A stretch of DNA of 64,000 nt from Flammulina velutipes (Eukaryota > Basidiomycota > Agaricomycetes > Agaricales > Physalacriaceae): the NCBI GenBank assembly GCA_011800155.1, contig CM022368.1:992001-1056000 (forward strand). Direction: 5' to 3'. Below the pieces are notes generated by a model that ran no database searches, was not told where the DNA came from, and saw only the letters and a list, made by a program, of their open reading frames with translations. Positions within the stretch are counted from its first letter, which is position 1; every line of letters begins with the position of its first letter. Of the stretch, positions 48,566-58,900 are shown piece by piece. Position numbers and translations under genes: made by a program.

Positions 48566-50550
48566 ATGTCTGCGCCCTCGACTCCTGTACCGCTGCCTCC
48601 AACGACTGTCTCGCCCGCTCCTGAACCGGCCGCCACGGTCTCGCCTGCACCAACGCCTCCCGCCATCTCGTCGCCTGCTCCTGAACCTGCCGCCACGGTC
48701 TCGTCCCCGCCTGTGTCCCCGCGTACAGAACCAACTACGGTGCTCGACACGACGACCCCGTTGTTCCTTCCAGCCACTTCAGAGGGAAGTTCGCCTCAGC
48801 CTGAGGAACGAGCATCAACCCCGCCTCCCAGGTCGCCAACCCCTCAAACTCCTGCGAGCCCTGCGGAGATGCCGTCGCCTTCGCGCGTACTGGGAACGAC
48901 GGAGTCAGGCATGACCACGTCGGTTGACGCGTCGGCGACGCGTCAACCAAGCCCAGTACGCGTCGAAACATGGCCAAGTAACGAGGAAAGCGAACAAGCG
49001 ACCCTAGGCCTGGACTATGCGTCCACGGAGGTCGAAGACGACGAAGACGAGGAGGTGGACCAGCTCATGAGCACGTCCTCTCCAGAACCCAAGGAAAAGG
49101 AGACGAAAGGATCTACGGGAGGTGAACCTCCTGCAGATCCGGATCGCGACGACGGTCTCACCGCCGTCGAGATCGATTTCGCGAGGGCGATGCCCCCTCC
49201 TATTCCGCAGTCACCACCGAGGCTGCCTCTCCGTCTGGATTCCCCGCCCCCGATGGCGGAATCGCTGTTTGGACCCACGTGGTTCCCAGCACCAATTCCG
49301 CCACCATCACCGCAGGCCTGGTTACAACCTACGCCTCCAACAACGACCCCTCCCCCACCGTCCCCACCTGTCGCGGGAACGCCTCCAGCGGCAACAAGAA
49401 CACCGCAGGATGGATCGCCAACCAGGTTATCGCCCCGGATCTGGTCGCCCCCAACGGGTACGCCGGCCAGAATGGTGACGCCTCCTGAGGCGGCACCAAG
49501 CCCAACGACGTCGACGGCCCCCAAGCCTGTTTCGAAGAAACGAAAGCTGGGAAGGCCTGTCCAAGGCGACTCGCCAAAGAAGAGGACTTGGGGACCCGCA
49601 ATCCTCAAGACGCCTGCCTGGGTGCCGGTGGTGAACAAGAGGAAGGTAGTGGAAGTCGAGGAAGACGAGGAGGACTCGGAGGAGTCAAAACAGCCGAGCC
49701 CTCCGAAGAAAAGGAGGAGACTCACCAGCAAGAGGCCAGAAGTGGCCAAGACGAAGGTTAGTCTATGACTTGGAGAAAACCAAGTGGACGAGACTAACTG
49801 GGAAAATAGAAACAACCAACCGCCGAGGAAGCGGCTCTGGCCGCCCAGCGAGCGGCTCGAGCAGAGGCCCGCGAGGCCAAGAAGAACAAGTCGGCCGCCT
49901 CAACGTTGGCCCCGCCTGCCGGTCGGGCAAGAGCCATGAAAACCGCCCCGCAGCCAGTGGCGTCGTCCTCCAAAAGGAAGCTGGACGACGACAACGAAGG
50001 GTCCCCGAAGAAGAAGCGGAAGCCAAGGACGGTAGTCGACAACCCGACTGGGCGTAGGCCCATGCTCCCCGCTCGCGAAAAGGACGACCCCCTCCACAAC
50101 GAGCAGATCTTGTGCAGAGGGTGCTTCAAGAAGGGTATCCGCTGCAAATACGAGGGATCGAATCGCTCGTGCGTGGAATGCGCATACACCAAGAAAGGGT
50201 GTCTAAAGCTGGATCCCGAGGACCCCTGCCTCCTCAAGGACGAGGCTCAACTGCGAGTCGAGGAACTGGAGAAGGAAGTGGCAACGTTGAGGGACAGATT
50301 GACGACACTCGAGGAGACCGTCAGGCTGTCAGAAGCCGTCGTCCCAAACCTCGAAGCGGCGCTGTCCATCATCCTGACTGGCGGGGATACATCGGAAATC
50401 TTGCGCAAGTTGGAGCGCGGGAACCACGATTATGAGGACGACGACGAGGACGACGATGACGAGGAGAGGGAAAACCCGAAAGGAAAGGGACAGGCCAAGG
50501 CCCCCAAGGAGAAGAAGGGGAAAGGCAAAGGAAAAGGCAAGGAGAGGTAG
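48566..50550 (+). CDS. element A accessory protein with Zn2Cys6-like cysteine cluster (sense, spliced)
   Basis: Exons 48566-49756 and 49810-50550 (53-nt GT-AG intron) give 643 residues. The first 300 residues are extremely proline/serine/threonine-rich (PAPEPAATVS repeats, PPPSPPVAGTPP). Next come basic nuclear-localisation-like stretches (KKRKLGRP, KKRRRLTSK, KKKRKPR). Near residue 500 the spacing C-x2-C-x6-C-x8-C-x2-C-x6-C occurs (CRGCFKKGIRC then CVECAYTKKGC), as in fungal Zn(II)2Cys6 DNA-binding domains. It is followed by a coiled coil (VEELEKEVATLRDRLTTLEETV), the usual partner of such clusters, and an acid-then-lysine tail. Location and composition suggest a nuclear DNA-binding protein; this is inference. 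I know of no standard retroelement gene of this kind. Confidence 0.75.
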
Positions 50551-50862
50551 GGACTTGGGCAGGCCCAAGTTCCAGTGGACTCTAAACAAACGGACTAGAC
50601 ATTTTACTTACAAAATGGGACTTAGTACGACAGAATATGGACTGTAAACGTACGGTGGTTTTCTTTTTGGGTATCGGGGTCACCATCTTTTCTTTGGGCC
50701 TTCGGGCAAAATATATATAGAGCTCAAAATATATGAAATAAATGGCTTGTGCAAACTCGGAAAGAAACAAGACTAAGCGTGCGAATCACCGCTAAGTCGT
50801 CGGGCATCTAAGAAAGCATGAGAAAAGGCAAGAAAATAGGCTGCGCCACACAAGGAATTGGC

Positions 50863-50886
50863 ACCCGACCCGATAGCGGGTCGGGT
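50863..50886. repeat. perfect GC-rich palindrome of the hairpin family
   Basis: Stem ACCCGACCCG/CGGGTCGGGT, 10 bp, loop ATAG. It is the longest perfect stem of the family seen in element A and lies just downstream of the sense accessory gene, where it could also act in RNA 3' structure. Confidence 0.8.
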
Positions 50887-50968
50887 CTTCGGACTCTAAG
50901 TGGTTCATTCAACAAATGCATTGAGTGAACTAGTAAAACTATAAGAGATAGGCGGGACGTCAAACCAT

Positions 50969-50984
50969 ATAAGTCAAGGGGAGA
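50969..50984 (+). repeat. internal copy of the element A polypurine tract
   Basis: ATAAGTCAAGGGGAGA is identical over 16 nt to 54690-54705, which directly precedes the 3' LTR. Flanking bases upstream are also similar (GGGACG...CA...ATAAG). No LTR follows the internal copy. Confidence 0.75.
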
Positions 50985-51213
50985 CGCCCGCAAACGAAGA
51001 AGTAAACAGGATCTAAGTGGAAAATTGGACTTAGAGAAATATAGAAGGACAAAAATAGCTATTCAAAAGCGCCGCTATGACTAGGGCATTGGAAACAAGA
51101 AACAAACAAGTCACAAAAGAAGTTAGAGAAAGTCGGGAACACCCCAGTACTCGACACAGGACTCGTCAGGATATTCGAGGGGAGCGCAAAAGCACATACG
51201 CTCGCCACACTTG

Positions 51214-52371
51214 TTAAAATGTTTCTGCAATCAATACCAGGTCGTCAGCAAACAAAGGATGGCTCGAGAAAAAGCTAAAGGCACCAACAAAGACCATAGA
51301 AGGTGGAGCTTGACTCTCCGCTTCGATAGCGGGTCCCAAAACGGGAGCGGCCGCTACCATAGCGGGTTCAGCCAAGACAGACTGGGCCACCTCCACCGCA
51401 ACTGGACTACCCATCCAAGCGACGATGTGAGGAGGTGGAACAGAAGCTGAAGGAGCAATGGGATTGGTAGTTTCGTCGAAGTCACGATCCGTGGCTAACA
51501 CGGGAGCGAAATCCAAGTGAGCAGCGAGACCTGTTGTGATAACGCGCTCGTACATGATAGGACGAGTGTCGCAGAAACGAGGGAATCGATTGACCGCTAA
51601 GAAGCGGGGCCACCAAAGGACAAGTGCCTGGTCGACGGGGGACAATTGACCCAAAGGAAGGGGCAAGTTGTTCACTACATCGTAGTTGGCAACGATCCCT
51701 CCCAAAGAGTCCTCAGCCCCAAGGTGAAAACCAAGGAGAACGGACGTCTGACAAGGATACATTAGACCTCCGACTGGAAAGCGGGTGAACCAAACGTACG
51801 GCGAAGTCACCCAATGCCTCTTCCATCATCTTAGCAAAATACCGCTCGGGATGACGGAAGCGGGCGGGAATGAGGTCTTCAAAATGAAGACCATCGAGTA
51901 CCACGGAACCCCGCCGCATCCCAAACCAGTTAGAAACAAGACGAAGGCAGCAGACATACAACAAAGCAATGTTGTAGGCCTGACCCGTCTTGAGGTCGGG
52001 ATCTTCGATCTCCCAGATAGCCATCGAGCGAATCTATGTCTAAGTCAGGACTAGGAAAACAGGGGACAGAGGATGAAACTCACCAAACATTGAATCATGA
52101 AGCGCAAAGTGGGTGCGTCGAGCATTTCGCTCACACCCAAGGACAAGTCCTCAGTCGGGGAAGTATGAAAGGAAGAAAGATCCAAGACGTCGAAAGGCGT
52201 AGCTACGATAGGGAAGCTAAACGTAGCTCGGTACATCGACAAGGCCACAGCTAGACCCGCTTCAGCCTCTAAGAAACCGACGGCTTGACGGGAAAAGCGG
52301 TCAGAAAGGCCTGGGAGAAAAGCAAGCTTGAAGTTGGTCCAGAGAGGGATTAACGCAAGATTCTGCTCCAT
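51214..52371 (-). CDS. element A antisense accessory gene 1 (unknown function)
   Basis: Exons 52371-52084, 52033-51800 and 51747-51214 (50- and 52-nt introns with GTGAGT and GTACGT donors) join in phase to 351 residues. I recognise no family. Seen: MEQNLALIPLWTNFKLAFL at the start, MAIWEIEDPDLKTGQAYNIA, a tryptophan-rich RLVSNWFG and LVLWWPRFLAV, then an alanine/valine/proline-rich C-terminal half. No signal peptide, clear membrane helix or catalytic motif. It runs opposite to the retroelement genes, so its introns are not removable from the genomic RNA. Three GC-rich hairpins lie inside exon 3. It reads away from antisense gene 2 toward the sense gene. Confidence 0.65.
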
Positions 52372-52855
52372 GTTGGATAAGGATTCGAGAGGACGTTGCG
52401 AGTTTATAAAGGTGCGCGCCCGCTATACTATCGGGCCCCGCAATAACAAACGGATCCACAACGGCCATCGAATGCAATGAGGCAAGGCCTTACCACACGG
52501 CTACGCTGAGTAGTATTGCCAATACGACGACCTAGAGGGTGCGGATGGACACCACCGAGTGACCTTCCACCAGGATATGCGCAGGGACTTGACCACCCGC
52601 TATCAAAACGGGTCAAGGACGAAAATTAGGCCCCGCCAACATGGCGGACAGGAACTCTATCGTGTAGATTCAGTTGGTGGCACAGCGAGACATGAGGCAA
52701 AACATATTGCAAATTCAGAGTCTAGTTACGAGGCGAATGATGAACTAAAAGAGGGAATACAGTAACTAGCTGCAACAGGGACGTGCCCAACGAACTACAG
52801 ATCACGGAAAGAGTATTGAGGGATCTACAGCGGAATGTCCAAATCGAGGTGGAGA
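52372..52855. other. non-coding spacer between antisense accessory genes
   Basis: About 480 bp with three hairpin-family members or variants (52418, 52595, 52633). It probably includes the promoter of antisense gene 1 and the 3' end of antisense gene 2. No coding sequence supported. Confidence 0.5.
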
Positions 52856-54478
52856 CTAGTCTAGCAAGGACTTCACCGTGCCTACATACAGATCCTTGGT
52901 ACGGTTGAACGCCTGGATCTCGCCATGGACGTGGTTCAAGATCCGAACCAAGTCCAAGCGGTAGGACTGCTCCGTCGACAGAAGTGAAGCGCTAGCCTCA
53001 CGAGGAAACTCGTCGAGCTCGGCGAGGCGATTAACCTGCTTGAGCACGCGAACGACCGACGAGGCGTAGCTCTGAATAATAGGACCCGCTAACAAAGCGG
53101 ACCCGCCAAGTTAGCGGGTGTACATCGAAACTAAGACAACAGGCTTACCTCCAGCAAGCTGGTCCAGGAAAGCTTGGTCGATATGAAACGACGAAGGCTT
53201 AGGACTCTTCCGGGGACAGCTAGAGTTCTCGGCAGTAGCCTTGCGCTTATGAGCAGCGGGAGCAGGTTCGACGAAGTTCACGGAAGAACCCAGAATGTCT
53301 AAGGCCTTCTGGTATTCCCGGGAAGAAGTCAGCATACCTGGGACGAACACGTAGGGAAGGTAAAATACCGTGCGCTTCGAGTCCGAGGGAGGCGACTATG
53401 AACAAGTCAGCACCCAAAGTAGAAAATCAGCCCGAGTCGAAGACATTACCTCGAGAGGAACCAAGTCGGTACCAGTAACACCGTTGCCGTCGATAATGGA
53501 CAAATCCTGCAAGGGGACTGTCAACGAGTCCAAGTCTAGAAAAATCGTGAAATAAGCTCACGTCGTCCGAAGCAAGATCGGATTCAGACAGACCGTCGTC
53601 CATATCTTAGCGAAAGAAAAGGCGTCGGGGTTAAAACACAGATTGTGAAAGTTGGAGGAGGGGAACTTACCACAGTCCTCAGGAGGAGGCATAGCCGCTT
53701 CCCCAACGGCCTCCAACTTCTCATCGATCACCGCTGGCGACTTAACCGTCTTTCCACCCTGGGAAAACGACTTAGAAACCAGAAGCACAGTAAGGAAACA
53801 ATAGCGTACCTTCTTAGCAGCAGGCTTACTCTTGGGAGGATCCTTGGGGATGTCGACTTTTGGAGCCGCCTCCTTAGCGGGTCCTTTTCCTTTCGAGTTA
53901 AAGGACCGCTGGTTGAAGTGCAAAGGGTGAAAGTCGGGCAACTTAGGCGCTATGAAGTCGGTGTGTCGACTAGTGACAGCCGTAAGAGGCGTGAACACGC
54001 CAGCAAGATTAATCCGCGGGAGTTGAGGATTAACCCCCAACTCCAGCAGGTAGCAAGCTAGCCAGTTGCGAACGTTATGAAAGAATGAATGAATTTCAGC
54101 CGTCGCGGTAGCGGTCGTGCGATTAGCCAGAGACAGATTAACCACCTAACTTGGGTTAAACACGCACGAACATAGTAGAATAAAGGCACTCACCAATAAC
54201 TTGGGAAAGAAGCGATCGAGAGAGTCCACGCGGGCTTCCAGAGCGATACCCGGCGTGTTAGACGAACGAACGATGGCCATAATCGGTCCAGAAAGTTGTT
54301 CGATCGCGTCCTTGATGACACCCTCGACATGAGTGGGGACCGCGTAGTTCATGATGAACTCAGAAATAGCGGGTCCCAGCTCCGCACGAAACTGCGTAAC
54401 CTCAGGCGCAACAGTCACTGGATCGACTGCCAGCAGTGGGCGAATAGTAGTCCAGTGCGGGGTTTTAGGAGGAGCCAT
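52856..54478 (-). CDS. element A antisense accessory gene 2 (unknown function)
   Basis: Seven exons: 54478-54194, 54145-53810, 53758-53671, 53605-53562, 53506-53450, 53395-53149, 53088-52856; 429 residues, all phases consistent, which is strong support for a real spliced gene. I recognise no family. The N-terminal third looks helical (EVTQFRAELGPAISEFIMNY, HVEGVIKDAIEQLSGPIMAI). The middle is lysine/proline-rich (KGPAKEAAPKVDIPKDPPKSK) with an HKRKAT stretch that could target the nucleus. The C-terminus is helical again (VVRVLKQVNRLAELDEFP, LDLVRILNHVHGEIQAFN). The acceptor of exon 7 lies inside a GC-rich hairpin (53086-53100). The start codon is about 230 bp from the 3' LTR, so that LTR or its flank may drive it. 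Confidence 0.68.
53086..53119. repeat. tandem pair of GC-rich hairpins at a splice acceptor
   Basis: CCGCTAACAAAGCGG (53086-53100) is followed directly by ACCCGCCAAGTTAGCGGGT (53101-53119). The minus-strand TTAG|CGGG inside the first hairpin is the acceptor of the last exon of antisense gene 2. Confidence 0.75.
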
Positions 54479-54689
54479 TATGCAGAAAAGACAGAAGTTG
54501 GATAAGAGTTGTAGTGGACGCGCCAACGAAGCGGCGCGCCTACAACAGCTTTTAAGCCAGGACTTAGAATAACCAGATCGGGCCCGCTTCAGAATCGGGT
54601 CGATCTAAGTAGAATCCAAATCTGGAGTTATACGATGACCCTGTATTCTACCAAAGGTAGAAGGCAGAGGATGTCGGGGACGACATCAA

Positions 54690-54705
54690 ATAAGTCAAGG
54701 GGAGA
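54690..54705 (+). other. polypurine tract of element A
   Basis: Ends AAGGGGAGA immediately before the TG of the 3' LTR, the expected place for plus-strand priming. Confidence 0.75.
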
Positions 54706-55369
54706 TGATACGCCTTGTAATATTTGGATGGGCAAAGACCCCATATTTTGCGATTTGGTACAAGGCAAACCAGGCAAAATGGACATAGGGAGAAGGCATT
54801 ATGGACGGAATATACCACTCCACACCAGGCTAGCAGTACGGAGAAGGTCCTTGTTACTGGGACTCATCCTTGGAACCTTGAAGTCATGCACTGGTTCAGC
54901 CAGGCAATCGACCCCGCTCTCGAAGCGGGAGGAACCTAAAACTACAATACAAGTAACTCGACTTAGGTCGATCAATAAAACCAGTACTCAGTCTTGCACC
55001 CGCCATCGTGTCGGGTACTTAGAAATAAGGATCCCACTCTTCCAAGGACAGTTCACGAACCACCCGCCACACTTGGACGGACTTAGCCACCAAAACGCAG
55101 AGGACGGAGATCGACCATCGAATCCATCAAAGGCATGTTGCGTCATGAGTCATGATCTCAGGGGAAGTAAACCTTATTCCTGAATCACGCTCTGACTCCC
55201 TGGATCTCATCAATATAATCCAGATCGGGCAGATCTCCCAGATCGAGCACAGGAACCCAAGTCCCTCTGTTGGATAGCATTCGGGCTCTGGATATGAAGC
55301 GCCAGAGGCACTGTAGGACCCACCTAGGAGTTGAGCCGCCAACATGACGGGCCCGATTCCTGGGCGGGG

Positions 55370-55606
55370 TGTAAGCCTGGTCCCCCAGTTTACTACATAC
55401 ACACACTTTCCCACACTGCCACCGAACCATTATTTACGATCAATTCTCCTTCGTCGCTCTTTACTCTGTATTGCACGCAACGAAGGTACATAACTTATCT
55501 CTCTCTTGTATTACTAGCTGACTCTGTATTGCACGCAACGAAGATTCTTTTGTCCTGTCTGTCTTGCCCGTTTAGTGTTGGTTGTCGTTTACACGACACC
55601 CTTCCA
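55370..55606 (+). repeat. 5' LTR of element B
   Basis: 237 bp, TG...CA. Contains a direct repeat ACTCTGTATTGCACGCAACG spaced by about 55 bp. Identical by eye to 60767-61003. Confidence 0.95.
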
Positions 55607-55906
55607 CTTTTTTTTTGACACCGACAACCTTCGTACCGGCAGCCATCGTACTGGGATCACCCACTACGGAACGGTTCCAGCTGGATACTAGTCACCACGT
55701 CCTACTCACGTAGACAACCGTCAACGCCAACCCCACTGGTCACCCGTGCCCACCACCGCCGTCACCGTTCCCCATCACCTGCTGTTTCCACCGATTCAGA
55801 CCTCTCGTCGCTGCCACCGTCCCCCATCACCGATACCATTACCGATTCTCCACCAGAGTCTCGTATACCGTCACCGTCACTGCCACTGCCACTGCCCTCA
55901 CCCACC

Positions 55907-58900
55907 ATGTCTTCCACCACCCCCACATCCACCACAACTGCATCCGTCAAACAGGCGAAACTCAAGGACTGTCCAATCCTCTCTGCAGGAAAGGTCACTC
56001 CTGCCGTCTTTGTCGAATACTCTGACGCCTGTGAAAAATATATGCGCCATGGCGCCATTGATGCCGCTGACATTGTCAAGTACGTCACCGACGGTCTCGA
56101 ACAACCTATCCTGAAACAATGGTACCGGGCCGACAAGACCCGTATCAACGCTATGGGTCTTCCCTCCTTTCTCAAGGAGATTCAGAACCAGGTCTTGGAT
56201 TTTGACTGGGACGTCAAACTCCTCGACTCCATTCAGCTCTCCCAACAGGGGAAGCGACCCTTTTGGGATTGGGCCATCTCGCTTCAGGATAGCAACGCCA
56301 CCCTCTCCAACGCTGGTTCCACTCATGCTCTACCCGAGGCTGGACTTCGGCAACATATCATCTCACACATGAGTACCCGTCTTCGTGATAGTATCCGCAG
56401 TGAGCCTCCTCTCGCCAACTCCCTCTCCGTCTGGATGAAGGAGGTCAAGGCTCGAGAAGAGAAGCTCGTCAAGGATGAAGACGAGGTCAGGAGAATTGTT
56501 TCCGAACAACGTGCCGAACGGACCCACCGGAAAGCTGCTGCCACTCCTGCCCTACTCTCTCGCATTTCCAATCCCCCGCTCGCTCAACGTCTCACTTCCG
56601 CGCCTAGCGCTGGAACAGGCTATACTGTTGCGAGTGTCCCAAAGCTCACTGAAGCTGAACGCGCACTTCTCTCTACACACGAGGGATGTTTCAATTGTCG
56701 CACTTTTTACGCTGGTCATTATAGCGACTCCTGCCCAATGCGCAGTCTTCCTCCCCCCAACAACCGTGTCAACCCTGCCACCTATCGTCCCCTCACTCTT
56801 GACATGGCGTTAGCCGCAAAACCTGCCACCGTCAAGAAAGAAACCTCAGGCGCTGTCTACACCACCCAGATCGAGGACGTCGATGATTCGTCTGATGACT
56901 CGTGCGTCCCTTTCACTGTCCCCCACCTCATCCCTCACATGACCATCACTGGTCCCGCTATACGCGACTTCCCCATACCCATTAAACCGCTCATTGACCA
57001 TGGTTGCCCCTCTACAGTGATTGACGACCAGCTGGTCACCCAGCTTGGTCTACGTCGTTTCCAGTTACCCTTGCAAGAGGATAATTTGGCGTCGCTGTCG
57101 GGTCATGGGCTGGGTTCGCGGGAGTATGTGAAGCTGCAAGTGTCGTCGAAAGATGGGAGCTGGACCTCGGGTGTTCATCGAGCAAAAGTTCTTCATAACT
57201 GTACCATTCCCCTTATCCTCGGACTACCCTTCCTTTTACAAGAAAAAATCGTTGTTGACGCTGAACTCCGCACTGCCATCGATAAGCGAACTGGATTTGA
57301 CTTGCTGAACCCCCCACTATATCCTCCCCGTGAGTGGGCCTCTGATAAACCTGCACCACCCCCACCACCTGTCATCAAGAAACCACCAAAACCCAAACGA
57401 GACTTTACAGTTCCTCTCGCTCATACTCTCCTTCCTGCTGCGGTCATGCTACAAGTTCGTGATCGAATGGAAACCCTAGCCTTCGAAGCGCACCTTAAGC
57501 AAAAGGATGCAGAGATGAAGGCGCGCTACACGGATCTTTTCACCCATCGTCTCCCTGATGTTGGAGATATTCCCGACCACATCTATCATCGCATACAACT
57601 CAAAGACCCCACCAAGGTCAACAATGGTCGTGGTTACGCAGCTGCCAAGAAGAACCAGGCAGCTTGGAAAGCCCTCCTCGACGATCACCTAGCAGCTGGA
57701 CGTTTACGTCCATCGTCTTCGGAGTACGCCTCTCCATCCTTCTGTGTACCTAAATACCGGAATGGAGTTCCCGACCACACTGTCCCACCTCGCATGGTCA
57801 ACGACTATCGTGAACTCAACAAGAACACTGTCCGTGATCGTTATCCCCTGCCCCGCGTTGACGATATCCTCGCCGACTGCGGGAAAGGAAAACTCTGGGC
57901 CAAACTCGACATGACCAACTCATTCAGCCAAACCCGCGTACACCCCGATGACATCCATCTCACTGCTATACGCACACCCTGGGGACTCTATGAATGGGTC
58001 GTCATGCCACAGGGTGGGTGCAACGCTCCCGCCACTCATCAACGCCGTATGACAGATGCCCTTCGACACCTTATCGGGGAAATCTGTCACGTCTATCTAG
58101 ACGATATCATCATCTGGTCTGACTCGCTCGAAGAACACACTCGGAATGTTGAGCTTGTCCTAGATGCCCTCCGTGAAGCTGGCCTCATTTGTAATCCAAC
58201 GAAATCTGACCTCTTTCTCACTCGCGTAGAGTTCCTCGGACACGTCATCTCTCGGGAAGGCATCGCTGCCGATCCCCGCAAGGTGGACCGTATTATGTCC
58301 TGGCCTACTCCGAAGACAGCCACAGACGTCCGCTCCTTTCTCGGATTAGTCCGATACATTGCCGTTTTCCTCCCAGCGCTAGCTGAACACACTGCCGTTT
58401 TGACGCCGTTAACAGCCAAGGAGTATAACAAAGCACTCCCTACCTGGACGCCAGCTCATCGTATCGCATTTGACGCCATCAAAAAGCTAGTCCTCAGTCG
58501 AGAATGCCTCACAGTAATCGACTACGAGGATACCACCAAACAGATCTTTGTTACCACCGATGCCAGTGACCGCCGTACCGGAGCTGTCCTCAGCTTTGGA
58601 GAGACTTGGGAAACTGCCCGTCCCGTTGCCTACGAGTCTTATCAGCTCAACAGCGCAGAGCGAAACTACCCCACGCACGAGAAAGAACTCCTCACCATCG
58701 TCAAAGCACTGAAGAAGTGGCGTAGCTCCCTTCTAAATGTCACCTTCCAGGTCATGACCGATCACCGCACCCTCGAGTACTTCTCCTCACAGCAGGATAT
58801 GTCTCGCCGACAAGCTCGCTGGGCCATGCACTTTGCCCAGTTCGATTTTGAAATCCACTATGTCAAAGGCGAAGATAACACTGTTGCCGATGCACTTTCC

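Larger units (their letters stand above)
50551..51213. other. non-coding segment between accessory genes of element A
   Basis: About 660 bp between convergently read accessory genes. It holds the perfect 24-nt palindrome at 50863 and an internal copy of the polypurine tract at 50969-50984. No supported coding sequence. Confidence 0.5.
36971..54599. repeat. dispersed short hairpin family of element A
   Basis: Consensus ACCCGCTA-(3 to 9 nt)-TAGCGGGT with stems of 4-10 bp. Clear copies start at 36971, 37688, 37703, 38368, 40073, 40719, 40759, 41044, 45213, 46419, 46728, 48151, 48176, 50863, 51318, 51351, 51594, 52633, 53086, 53101 and 53866. Relaxed or reversed copies start at 37056, 40737, 44122, 52418, 52595 and 54583. 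They occur in LTR, gag, pro, pol, accessory exons, introns and spacers. I noticed none in the host genes, in the foldback element or in element B. In six of seven gag-pro-pol cases they are read in one phase as P-A-x-x-A or close variants. Confidence 0.75.
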
